From: Syngnathus acus
Taxonomy: Eukaryota; Chordata; Actinopteri; Syngnathiformes; Syngnathidae
NCBI RefSeq assembly: GCF_901709675.1
Contig: NC_051095.1
Location: forward strand, 5,703,956-5,767,955
Direction: 5' to 3'
Length of the DNA: 64,000 bases
Below, one piece after another: positions 1-11,375 of the stretch. Within the stretch, counting starts at the first letter, position 1. Each line of letters begins with the position of its first letter. The notes under the pieces were generated by a model. The model made no database searches. It was not told the DNA's origin and saw only the letters and a list, made by a program, of their open reading frames with translations. The position numbers and the translations under genes were made by a program.

Positions 1-888
1 TAACATGTGAAAATGTTTACACAGAGGGAGGAGCATTTACAACTTTCATGGTGCACTAGTACTGGGAATTTACTGAGGATGAAGTATATCCTCCATTTTT
101 AATCTAAGCACAATCTCTCAGCGCAGTTTTTTTCTGCACTTTTGTCAAGTCCGCTGGCACTTAATGTTTTCTTTAAGTGTATTGTCTCACCTGTTTTTTT
201 GCGTCTTTGGAATTGTTGTCAAACTTCCTGTTGCGCTCCTTAACTTTTCTTCTTCGCTTGTTCTCTTAGCTGGCCCCTACGTTACTGCGCGTGCGTCGAG
301 AGGCTTCTCTTCTGAAGCGCAAAAGAAAAAAGCAAGAATAAAACTATTCCGAGTGCTTGCACGACAAGTCACAATAGTTTTGTCCTCGTCCACTTTCGCG
401 ACAATGCGGTTAAATGGCATTTTTGGTACGCGTGACGTCACGGGACTCAAGTAGAACACTCGGTGTACACAGCTCCTCCTCCGTCCTGCGCTGACGTCAC
501 AATGGAGCAATTCTGTGTTTTTCCTTCAGTGCATACCAGCTCGGTGCACATGCACAACTCCGAAGTTTATTTTTTCAATGGGTTAACGTAGCTATTTGAT
601 TACGTTTTCAAATCTGATAATATAAATCATATTCTAATTCATTAAGCATGTATAATTATTTACAATAATAGTAAATGTTTTATTTACAAGAAGTCAAACA
701 TTTAAAGACATAAAACAATTTTTTTTAGAAAAAAACAGTTGGATCAATGCTACAAACAATAAAATGCTCAGTGGGCCGAATTGAATACTTAGGCTGCTCC
801 TTATATAAAGCAAAAATGTAGATTCAAATTAGTGCATGTCAATCATGTTTTTGTGCTTTTATTGGACATAGAAAAAAGTGCAATAATG
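1..888. other. Intergenic, 3' side of the acyltransferase gene; promoter-like GC-rich patch
   Basis: No convincing coding exon is seen. Positions 280-500 are CpG-containing and carry two full palindromic CRE cores (TGACGTCA) at 433-440 and 492-499, 59 bp apart. This would suit a promoter of a gene lying off the left edge, but nothing downstream of it is recognisable. The remainder is AT-rich and probably includes the 3' untranslated region of the minus-strand gene ending at 889. Confidence 0.35.
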
Positions 889-2224
889 TCAGGTGAAGGT
901 CAGGTGTTGGTCTTCCTGCAGACCATTTTCATGTTTGTGCTGCTCAAACAGCTCGCTCAGATGCTCCAGATAAACTTCATGAAGAGCGTCGATATCCTCG
1001 CTGCTCGGACTCGGACTGGCTGTGACCTGGATTGGCTTCCCCACTGCAAAAAAGACACAGCTGAGTGGCGCGGAGAAACGGACGCGGACCCCGCGGATGG
1101 GGGTTGACATGTCTTGATGGATCGTACCAACTGTGAATATGGCTTTCCTGTGCGGCAGTAGCCCAAAGCTGTACTGGAAGACTCCTCTGCCCTTGACCAG
1201 AGGCAGTGCTATTCCCAGAATGCTTTGCAGACGGTCCTGTCACAGAGCAACAGACCTCATGTCCCTATAAAACTCTCTTAAGTCTTTCAATGTCCTTAAG
1301 AGTCATGCCCCTTCAAGCTTGTACAATGTCCAGGTGCAATGACACTCGCGTACAAGTAGGGTTACTATGACAACTGAACTCACCTGCAGCGATCTGAGAG
1401 GAGAGCCTGTCGGGTTCTGAATCTGATCAAACAGCTCGTTTTCTCCAAACGAGAAGACGGGCACCAGATGAGCTCTGCGCAGATACACGGGTAGAAAACA
1501 AAAACAAGCACGTCAAAATGCCTGTCACGCAGGTCTAGCCCCGCCCATCTCCTTCCGACCCTCATGCCCATGTCACACACCCGTGTCTCAGTGCCAGTTT
1601 GATGAAGCCCTTCCTTTTTCGAAGCTGCAAGAAGCAGATAAATGAACATTTTAGTTCCATGTCCCTAATTCCATCCTCAAGTCATGACCTTTTGATTTTT
1701 CCTAAAAGTCTCTTCGTGGCACTACAGGTCTTCATGTCCCTACGGCTTTCTCTTCATTTTCCCACAGGTCATATGCCTTCAAGTTTATTCAAGGTCCTCC
1801 AATTTCCTAGAATTCTCTTTATATCTCTATGACATGTCACTACAAGATTCTACAAGTCTTTTCATGTGCCAACACATTCCGAAAAGCATCTTCATGTCCC
1901 TACAAGTATACTTTATGTCCTTACAAGTCCCAACAAGTCTCTCCATGTCCCCATGAGAACATTCATTGACACAAATCTTTTAGTTTGACGTTCATACCTG
2001 TAGCGTCAAAGCTCCTGGGCGAGCATCTAGCGCCTCTGGAGCTGCGCCCACCGCAATGACAGCAACGTTTCCTCCTTGGGGACGACTCAGCAGGTAGGAA
2101 AGGCTGGACTTGGAGCTTGATACCAGACCTGAGAGGTGCCACATTGTTTTACTCATATATATCCTGTGCTCACCCGTCAATGGCATGCCAATGTGGACAG
2201 GTCACACTAAACAGCGCCGCGCTG

Positions 2225-2259
<35 letters not shown>

Positions 2260-3378
2260 TATGTCCCACTGTCACCTTCGCAGCTGCTGCTTGCTAATGC
2301 TACTCCTAGGCGCTAAATTAGCTTGCGCTGTAGCAACACAGACTTTATTGATATCATATGTAAATCCGTGCTCAGAAGCTGCAGGAAAGTGCTGCATCAC
2401 GCAGGGATGCTCTTCCGCAGTGGTGACGCAGAAACTACCCGTCGAACAAGTCACGCTTTCACCCAGGCAGGCTAACTGTAATCTAGTCAGTCAGCTATTT
2501 ACCTGCACACATGATGTAATCTCTGAAGAACGGCAGTCGGAACCAGAAGGGGAGCATCAGCAGATGAGAGTTGAGTCCAGGAAATAGACTGGAGAAACCC
2601 GTGGACTCGGTGCAGAAGTTACAGAACGCCCCTGTGGCCAGTACGCCTGGTGAACAACAGAGGCGAGTGAGACAGATAGCCAGGTGGACATTTAAGTGAG
2701 CGTCTCACCATGTGGATGGAATCCAAATATGTAGTTCTTGTCAGGGTCCAGGTTGACTGTTTTAACCAGCTGAAGATGGATGACATTTGTCAAATCTGCG
2801 TCGATTGACACACTAGTGACATGCATGCAAGCAGGAGATACCTTGATGGGAAAATAATCACGGAAATATTCCCACACGCTCCAGCGCCTGATCCACTGGC
2901 ACTTACGACCTCCACGGTTTGGCGTGTCCCAGTCCAGCCACAACCAGCCAACGTAGAGCAGCGCCGCCACCCACCAGGCAGAGAAAGACAGGAGGATGAA
3001 GGTGGCCAGACAGCATTGGGCTGAGGGACAGACAGGTTGGTTGGCAGGAAGACATGTCTAAATTATTGATCATTATTTTCTTGCACCCCAAAATAACAAA
3101 TCAAAAACATTGTTGTCACTATGGGAATATTAAAAAAAAAAGTGTGTTTTGTATTCTTTGAGTTAACTGCATATAATGCATTTTAAGCTTCCCCCCTTTT
3201 TCTCGTTGATATTCTTTCAATGTATCGATGGAGCGCGTCGTCAAAGAAATCTCGCGAGAGTAAATGAGGATAAGTTTACTTTACCTAAAACCAGGAAAGA
3301 AAAGATCCACTGCAGCACGGCGGCGGTTTGCAATCTTCGCCTCAGTGGGACGTTGAGCGGGGCAAAGTGGATCTTCAT
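889..3378 (-). CDS. mogat2: Acyl-CoA:monoacylglycerol acyltransferase, MOGAT2-type (DGAT2 family)
   Basis: Family role: transfers an acyl group from acyl-CoA to monoacylglycerol to make diacylglycerol in the ER membrane, feeding triacylglycerol synthesis. Nine exons read on the minus strand: 3378-3285, 3020-2842, 2769-2709, 2646-2503, 2128-1998, 1624-1581, 1474-1384, 1236-1128 and 1043-889. They join in frame to 335 residues, the usual size for MOGAT2. Seen: N-terminal FAPL and RRLQT motifs as in MOGAT2, a hydrophobic N-terminal region, the HPHG active-site motif in exon 3, the [12 protein letters not shown] block in exon 6, FSFGENE in exon 7 and an EALDARPG block. The usual GGAQE before EALDARPG reads GAAPE here. 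The start at 3378 is chosen because family members begin at this motif; an upstream in-frame ATG lies at 3465. The last intron (1127-1044, 84 bp) stays open if retained. MOGAT2 versus MOGAT3 is not certain. Confidence 0.85.
1640..1975. repeat. Degenerate short repeat (about 20 bp) in an intron
   Basis: The stretch is built from loosely repeated words such as 'catgtccctacaagtct', with similar copies at 1257-1310. It lies within the intron between the fifth and sixth coding exons of the acyltransferase gene. It looks like an old, decayed minisatellite. No coding potential is supported here. Confidence 0.5.
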
Positions 3379-3681
3379 GGGAGAAAGGCGTCGCAGGGAG
3401 TCGCGCAAACTCAATCTCGTCTGAAGGCTGTCAGATATTCTCCAACCAACTTTTCGCTCCACCAAACTTTGTAAACAGACTCGCCCCTACTACGCTCATA
3501 TGCGGTGCTCGTGTTTGTGGGCGGTACAGCACCCGCCAATCACAGCACTGAGTGGAGCGCGTTCATGTAGGTGTGGCGTGATTGGTTAAATATTGATGGT
3601 CCGAAGTTCGAAAGTAACTTTTTTTGACAAATACTGTTTTATCTTATTATTGTGCTCTCATTGTACCTTGTACCCTATTTT

Positions 3682-3933
3682 TTATACCCTGCGGAATGTA
3701 AATTGAAGAGCAGATTGGAAAAAATTGGTAAAGTGACGTCTACTAGCAGTCCGATCCTTGGACAGCAGATGGCGAGCAAGGTAAAACAGCTCATAGGTCA
3801 GCACGCACAAGCCAAAGAAGACCACGAAGAATGCAAACGCGGGACTCGGCCACAGTTTACTGGTTTGTGTGTTTGCCATTTTTACATCAGCATAAACTTC
3901 AATGTCATTATTGTGTTCGTTCATTAACGTCAA
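3682..3933 (-). other. Small unassigned ORF with one hydrophobic segment
   Basis: An 83-codon minus-strand ORF. An internal ATG at about 3876 starts a 65-residue product with a short polar N-terminus, one clear hydrophobic segment (PAFAFFVVFFGLCVLTYELF) and a basic tail. It looks like a single-pass membrane peptide and is less random than neighbouring ORFs. It lies about 300 bp upstream of the acyltransferase start on the same strand, so it could be a separate small gene, a lost first exon or a retrocopy fragment. No consensus splice donor clearly continues it, and I do not recognise the family. Confidence 0.3.
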
Positions 3934-3934
3934 A

Positions 3935-5900
3935 TAATTAAGGGCTAAAAAATACAGGCTTTTGAGTTTGCAGGTGTGCGTTAGCAGTGTTACATAATCC
4001 GAATCTGCTAACGATTCAAATCATAGTGTATGTAAAGAGTTGGTGCTTCCAGTTTATTTTTTTTTTTTTTTTTGCCTGCGTCCGTTTTGTTCCTGTTTTT
4101 GTACTTTAGTCTCATTTCTACTTAATGTCTTCCTCTTATTATATAGGTTGTCGCTACCATCTCTTTCCAAACAATTAAAAGGTTAAGTAGTGGCAGAATA
4201 ATATTTCTTTATTTATTTCAATAGGAATAACGCACATTAATGACAATCAGTATCAAAACAAATGTAGATACGCCGGTTTATAGCTATAAAATTCAATTTT
4301 TATCCATAGTCCCAAGGCAGGCCAATACATAAGAAAGAAAATATACAATATAAGTAACACAAGGGGAATGTATGGAGTAGAGATTACCACGTTTGTCTCA
4401 TGTGTACTGTACAAGCAAATCATAAATTACCATTCCAAACCGGTCAAGCAAGTATTCAGTAACTATACCGTACTGTTGTTGTTTAATCAGCCATCAGTAT
4501 GTTTACTAAGACGTTAACATAGCGTGCCTGTCTTTGTTGATTCTATAGTTACAGATACAGACTCGTCATACACAGACCCGATGGGAGACATCTTGACCCA
4601 GGACAGTTAGTGGACAGGGATGTCAGTCCTTGTGAACTTGGACAAGCGTCTGGGCCCCACGTGGATCTGATTATGCCTGGAACCACATGAACAGATGAAT
4701 GTCTGGGCCAGAACTACCATATCAGCAGGCCAGTGTCCAGGAGCCTCCTGCAGGAGGCATGTTCCGGGGCAGCCAATCCACATTTGGGGAAAGATCCGCA
4801 ACGGACTCTTTTGAGCTTGGGTTTTACTTCTTAAGATCCTTAACCCACATGGTCATGAAGGCTGCTTATGAAATGTTAACATTTATTATATCTTAGAGTT
4901 TGGAACTGAGCCCTGAAAATTCAGACGCAATAAATCTCCCTTTCAATAAATTAAAACATTTACACAAAATTAACACAAACTCATCTTCTAACATTTTCCT
5001 TGTGAATTAACGTCTTTCAGATATTTTGATTTTGAAAAAATGCATAAGAGGTCCGAGGACACTGGGGTTTATGTCACTTTGCAGCCTGTAAAAATACCAA
5101 TTACTACTTTCCTATTAGAGATTGATCATGGTTTTGACTCGGTGAAATATACGTTACCATTCCAGAGAGCTTGGGGTTTTTTTTTTCCCAGTGAGGAAAC
5201 AATAAATTATCCAAAAATACAAACAAGGAGTAAAAATTCCTGCTGTGACTTAAGAACAAGAACAACTGACAAAGATGCACTTTAAGTGGTTCACCAGCAA
5301 GCGAGCTCCAGGAATGGATAATGGAATCAATAAGTGGAATCGCTCAGGTAAATGCTGTGCATTTAATTGAGATGACTTGAAATGGACTGAATTAAATATG
5401 TGTATCCTGGGAGTGCTTGAAGCAAACAGTTTTCCCTTCCCAACTTTGAATCCAGCAGCGGCCTGTGCGTTTGGCACTTAAGTGAAAATTGAACATAATC
5501 CACTTCTTTCCCATAAATATCACCTCGCAAAACCATCATTACAATATAAAATAAAAAAATAGACTTCAAATCGTCTAACATGCTCTTAAGTCAATCTCAT
5601 AGCATGGTGTAAAACGCAGAATAATTGTCATTCCAAGTCAAAAATATTGTGACGTTAAATTTCACTGAAATGTGTTTTCTCTCCCGTGCGTGACGCGGCG
5701 TTGGGCGCACGCGCAGAGAACGGCATCTTGTGACGTCACGCGGGGAGGTGCGCTGCAAGTGACGCCATCTCGTCCTTTCCACTGTCGTTCTCGGTCCATC
5801 TCCCTTCTGGCAAAGCATCCCCCTCACCTCCGCCATCGCCATCTTCATCGCTTGACTCTCGTCTGTCCTTTCGCAAGGCCTTCATCCTCCTCCTCTTCAT
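3935..5900. other. Intergenic region and atp1b2 promoter
   Basis: No coding exon is supported between 3935 and about 5650. A T-run sits near 4060. Positions 5680-5900 are GC-rich with a palindromic CRE core (TGACGTCA) at 5731-5738, shortly before the atp1b2 start at 5902. This fits a CpG-type promoter with a CREB/ATF site. The promoter assignment is inferred from position and composition. Confidence 0.45.
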
Positions 5901-5901
5901 C

Positions 5902-8117
5902 ATGTCCGCCGCCAAGCAGGAGGACCGCAAGGGTTCGGGCGATTGGCGGGAGTTCTTCTGGAACCCGCGCACGCACGAGCTGCTGGGTCGAACCGCGGCC
6001 AGTTGGGGTGAGTCGCGCGCACGCGCACACTAAATAACGCCCCCCCCCCCCCCCCCCCAAAAGTGATACTTGACTCGAAATAGAATTTTACGTAATGTAA
6101 ATGAAATATTCATGACGCATTGGAGAAATTGTCTTTTTTTTTTCACGATCAGTTGCCTGAATGTGTGGTTCTGGATGCTGAATGTCTTTTTTTTTTTTTT
6201 ATATCCAACGATGTGAAAGCTGCCCCCTGGTGGCGCTCATGTTACTTTTTTTTTGCAACACGCACACAAAAACATAAGGACATTCAGTCTTTGCATAACC
6301 TCCTGCGATGATGTCATACATCCCAGCATGCACCAATGCAGTGGCGCTTTGGCCTTGATGGAAGCTGAAGGACACACACACGAACAAACGCATCTCACAG
6401 AGGGAGAAAATCTGTGCGTGTGTGTAAGTGTGTGTGTACTTTAATCAGGATTATTTGCCGGGACGCAGATGAGTGGATTGTAATCTGTTGAAACATTTTC
6501 CATACCTCCAAAGACCAGTGCTCTTTCAAGTGTGTCTATCACATAACTGCTGTGTACCTTAAAAAACACCATGGCAGTGATTTCTTGTTTTCATGTTTTG
6601 ATCCAAACATTCATGACCTGTTTAACAGAAAGGAACGTAAAGACAGTTGATTGTAATTTAATATTTATTCTTCGTTGCTGTCTGAAAAGCTAACAACAGT
6701 TAAACACAGTGAGCACATTCACACCAGCGCTGCTGTTGGCTACAGTTCACGCTCAAATACTCACATGATATCCCAACAGGCTCCGCCTCTTAAAGGCATG
6801 TTCTATTATAATGCCTCTACCACAGACATAACAATACAGGAAGCATTTTCTATACTTTTTATGCTTGCAATTTTGTTCATTTGTATACGATTTCAATGTG
6901 TTTTGCTTGAAAATATTTTTGTGTGATATGGATACAAATATATATTTTAATTCACACTATATAATGGGTTATTAACCAAATACACGTGGGTCTTGGTTTG
7001 CTGAATTTTGTTAAAGCATGCCAGGAATGAAAGTGAAAATAAAAGCTTGTCAGGTCTGGGCCTGGTCCAGTTCTGTCGTGTGAGATCAGTGCAAGGATTG
7101 CAGCAATCCTATTAGTCGAAACGCGTTAATCTTCCACACAGAGCAACACTTTTAACGACTTTAAGTCTGTATGAGACCTGCGAGTCTGGAGCCTCTCTCT
7201 GGAGCCTCTCGTGGGGCTCCTCTCGAAGACCCTTTAACGGGTTTCCCCAATTACGTTCGTGGTTCTGGAGTGAAAGGCAGGAGCAGATGCAGGAACGGGA
7301 AAGTACTGGGGGTAATTCGACGTTGGATAAGACGATTTTCGGACAAGGTCTGTCGCTGGCTCAAAAGTGTCAATAAGTGAGAAAAACAACACCCTCTATC
7401 CCCATTCAATCTGAATTGGGTCATTGGTGGGGGGGCGGGACTTAATAACACAAGAGGATTAAAGACATTGAGAGCATGACGGGGGAAGGGAGACTGCTCC
7501 CGTGGACCCAAATAATGAGTGTGGCCCACTCCCTCCCTAGGTCTGATTCTGCTTTTCTACCTGGTCTTCTACCTGTTCTTGGCTGGGATGTTCACGCTTA
7601 CCATGTACATCATGCTGCTGACGCTGGACGACTACAAACCCACATGGCAGGACCGCCTAGCCACCCCAGGTAGGAGAGCGGAGGGAATTGCCATTGGTTG
7701 ATAAGGTCCAATTTGTGATTGGCTGAATCTGTTGCCGTCTTTCAGGGATGATGATTCGTCCGAAGGGCAATCAACTGGAGCTCACCTACTCCCTGTCTGA
7801 GACGAAAAGCTGGGAAGGCTTCGTGCAGAATCTTGACTCGTTTTTGACCCGTAAGAAGAAGAACATGACCGGCCTACATTTTAAAAATCTGCATTTTCTT
7901 TGTTTTTAGTTTTTTTTTTTATGGACGTAAGCTTTGAAAATACAACACCACAAGGTGATACACGTGCTATCATTTTTGTCTGTCCGCAGCGTACGACGAC
8001 ACCCAGCAGGTTCAAATGAATGACAACTGCCCCCCAGACCAGTACTTCATCCAGGAGGACAGTGGAGAGGTAGTAAACCCATCTGTCTTTTACCCAGCTT
8101 TCTGCATCTGTCTCACC

Positions 8118-8175
<58 letters not shown>

Positions 8176-10034
8176 CAGGTGAGGAATAATCCCAAGCGCT
8201 CCTGTCAGTTCAATAGGTCAATGTTGGAGGAATGCTCAGGGTTTCCCGATCGTTTCTATGGTTACAGCCAAGGGCAACCCTGTGTGCTGATCAAACTCAA
8301 CCGGGTATGTTTAAACCTTCGAAACGCTTGTCTGTACACTTGTACGCACTCACACTTTCTCCACATCTGGATGACCTTGACAGTTTTATTTGCCTATCAT
8401 CGCTTTGACGTCCAAATACAAGGAAACCACCAGGGGGAGCTGCTGAGCGTAATCTGTCTGTTGCTGCGCTTAACCTCATTGTTGGGTTTGCAGTGACTGG
8501 GCCTACCCCAGTTGAACTTGGACGACACAAGCTAATGTATTTTCAGGGAAATTGACCAAAATCAAAAAGTTATTTTTAAAGATAGAAAGCTATTTTCCCA
8601 CACTTTGGTTTGATTGATATCTTCTAAAAACAACACCATCAATTTGCGAAACACAAACACATTTATTATTTTTTCACAATTTTAAACAGTTTCCTGATGT
8701 CTCAATAAGTTTCTGTGACATGCTTTGTGTAAGAGAATTTCTGAAAAATATAATAACTTGCTTTTAAAGTTTAATTTGTGGTTATGAGTAGTTGATCTTG
8801 AAAAAAAAAAGTTTTAAGATTGTAGATGGTAGGAAAGTTTTTTTTTTTTTTTTTTTAAACCAGTGTGACACTCTCATACATATGAGCCAGCAGTATAGCC
8901 GGGTACTTATGCCAGCGGGTTATTTTCTTTGGGGCTGGATTGGATTAATTTCATTTCATTTAATGGAGTCACTTGATTATGATTCCGTCTGTCTACCCGC
9001 AGGTGATCGGGATGTATCCGGGAAAGGATGGACAGTCTCCTTTTGTCACCTGTGCATCCAAAGTAGGCCTGTCTGTCTGCCTGCACATCTGTTTGTGTGC
9101 ACATCTGTCTGTCCGCACATCTGTCGCTCTCTTTGTGTACACGGCGCGTCATCCTCCTCTCTTCCTCAGTTGTACAAAGTGGAAGAAGACGAGTTGGTAA
9201 GACGAATAGAAACTCGCTGAGCTTACTAGAAGTCACCACATAGCTTTCAAGTCAGTCCTCGAATGGAATGCTTGCTCTTACGTCGATAAGAGGATCTTGT
9301 TAGCTGCAATGTAACTCTTACTCAGAAACTTCCTAAATGTGTCATGTGTGGGACCTGCACATGCTTATTTCCTCTGCGACCAATCAAATGGCATTTATGT
9401 GTGTGTTTTTCTGTACGCAGAGGGAGGACAGTGATAAGATGGGACCTCTGGCTTATTATCCTCCAAATGGAACCTTCAACCTTATGTATTACCCTTATTA
9501 TGGCAAGAAAGCTCAGGTGACACGAAGCTACACGTCATTTCACCTTCTTGCATTGAAGTTACATCGGTTAAGTTAAGTCAATTTTATTTATATAGCTCAA
9601 ACATGTTTTAAAGGTCTTCACATGGCCACAGTTGACACTTATTCTCAACATCACAATATCTTAGATATTTGCACGTACTGTTCCTTTCATATTTTTACAT
9701 AAATATTCATTTTGAAGGGCTCCAACTGCGAAACTGGATATTTTTGCATGCTGTCATGTTGCAATTTTGGATAGTGTTGATGACTTGTGAGGTGATAAAG
9801 TGGTGGTCAGCTACGTCTATGTACTGCTAGAAGTTGATATTCATTCATGTTGCGTTTTGTGTGTGTCAGGTGAACTACACTCAGCCACTGGTGGCCGTCA
9901 AGTTCCTGAACGCCTCCCTCAACACCGACATCGATGTCGAGTGTAAAATCACCTCCAACACGCTCACCCCCGGCAGCGAGCGGGACAAATTTGCCGGCCG
10001 CGTGTCTTTCAAGCTACGAATCGACAACAAGTAG
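5902..10034 (+). CDS. atp1b2: Sodium/potassium-transporting ATPase subunit beta-2
   Basis: Type II membrane glycoprotein that chaperones and stabilises the Na+/K+-ATPase alpha subunit at the plasma membrane; in mammals the beta-2 form is glial/neuronal. Constitutive exons: 5902-6007, 7541-7669, 7746-7850, 7990-8069, 8179-8304, 9003-9062, 9421-9516 and 9870-10034. They give 288 residues (human 290). Seen: cytoplasmic [15 protein letters not shown] block, one transmembrane helix (about residues 37-65), YxxRLATPG-like juxtamembrane DRLATPG, six ectodomain cysteines (in NCPP, SCQF, ECSG, PCVL, TCAS and VECK), several N-glycosylation sequons (NRS, NGT, NYT, NAS), and the conserved [11 protein letters not shown] and [14 protein letters not shown] blocks. 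An extra 27-nt exon (9170-9196) with good splice sites could add nine residues. Exon 5 is preceded directly by a CTGT repeat. Paralogue a or b of the teleost duplicates was not decided. Confidence 0.93.
8111..8178 (+). repeat. (CTGT)n microsatellite abutting a splice acceptor
   Basis: About 15 tetranucleotide units of CTGT run almost to the tctacag acceptor of atp1b2 exon 5 (exon begins at 8179). The repeat therefore serves as the polypyrimidine tract of this intron. Confidence 0.9.
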
Positions 10035-11375
10035 ACCCACAGCATAGACGCGCAAGGCCGCAAACGTCACCGCACTGCAATCATGACTCTGACCACTCCC
10101 AATTTTTCCCCACTCCACACGCAAACTCGATGACCAATCACACCCCCCACGCAGTTTGACGTCAGCCCACCAGAATCTCAGTCTACCATACCTAACCTCA
10201 ATCAAGCTATTTATTTATTTATTTATTTATTTAATTATTATTTTTATTTATTTGTTTGTTTGTTTGTTTTTGTTTGTTTTCATACACTCATTGTCACCAT
10301 ATCGCTGAACCTTGGCTGACATTTCTGTCATTGAGTTCAGTGTTTCTCAAACTGGGGTCAGCACACCTCAGTGCACAAGCCGTAGCTTGAGACTTCGCAA
10401 AATAATTTGCAATAAGGTCATATTTCATATCATTTTTTGAATAAGTGCATACCTACTGCATATGAGGACAGGTGCGTCAATAATGCAAACCTAAGCCAAT
10501 CACGCTTCCCTACCCTTGCTTTGGGCCAATAAAGAGCTCTGATTAGGTTATTTATTATCAAGTAAATTTGACATAAAGGCATAAAGTCGTGGTTTTTTTT
10601 TCCCATCTCAAACAAAAGACGATAAAGTCGCACTGTACTCCCTTCTCTTGTTAAATTTTGACTTTCATATTATTTCTTGGAAAAATAGAACTATTCACAA
10701 AGGATTAAGACTGTTTGTAATAAGTGCTACTTTTGCTGAAAAATTACGACCTTAGTCTTATAAGGTTGTGTCGTTTTTTTTTTTAATATGAATTGGTTAC
10801 TGCAAAGTCACAAATGCAGGTCTACTGTTGGGTTTGTTGGCAGTCACGTTGTTTTTAATTTTAATTAAGAATTACATTCAGTTTCTGCCTTGACATTTTG
10901 ACATTTTTTGTGTACTTTCCTCACAAGCCTTCTCTTCCAATCATCTTAGCTCATGTGCAGCCAATCAAGATGTTGTATGATGTCATGTGACTTGGGTTGT
11001 CCTGTCTGAACATAACCACGTGATTAAAGACGCAGCGATTTTGTTCCTCCTTCTGTCATTTTTGAATGACTTTTCTTTGTCTCTTTTTCTGACTCAACCA
11101 AAGGATTTATTTAGCCAGCCACGTTTAATACCATATATTGGTATAGACTGCTCTTCGTGTATGGTGTTTCTCAGTCGGCAAATGACCTCGCTTGTCTTTT
11201 ACCGAGCACCGTAGCGCTTTGCTTTTACGACGCATGCGCGTTTTCGACACTACAGAAGGCAAGCCGTGACGCGATGAGAGTCACGAGTACAAATAAATTG
11301 AAGTTTTAAAAGCGTCAACAAAAGGACGTGGCGAACTAAACTCCGGCAAGTTGCTGGCGATCCGTCAGAAAAGCA
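10035..11375. other. atp1b2 3' region and eif4e2-like promoter
   Basis: Positions 10205-10280 are a low-complexity TTTA/TTTG run in the likely atp1b2 3' untranslated region. No further exon is seen up to 11375. The last 150 bases are richer in CpG and probably hold the promoter and 5' UTR of the next gene. Confidence 0.4.

Noticed and set aside
4607-4896. Overlapping 64-65-residue ORFs
   Set aside because: No motif, no splice context and both strands are equally open. I see no basis for a gene.
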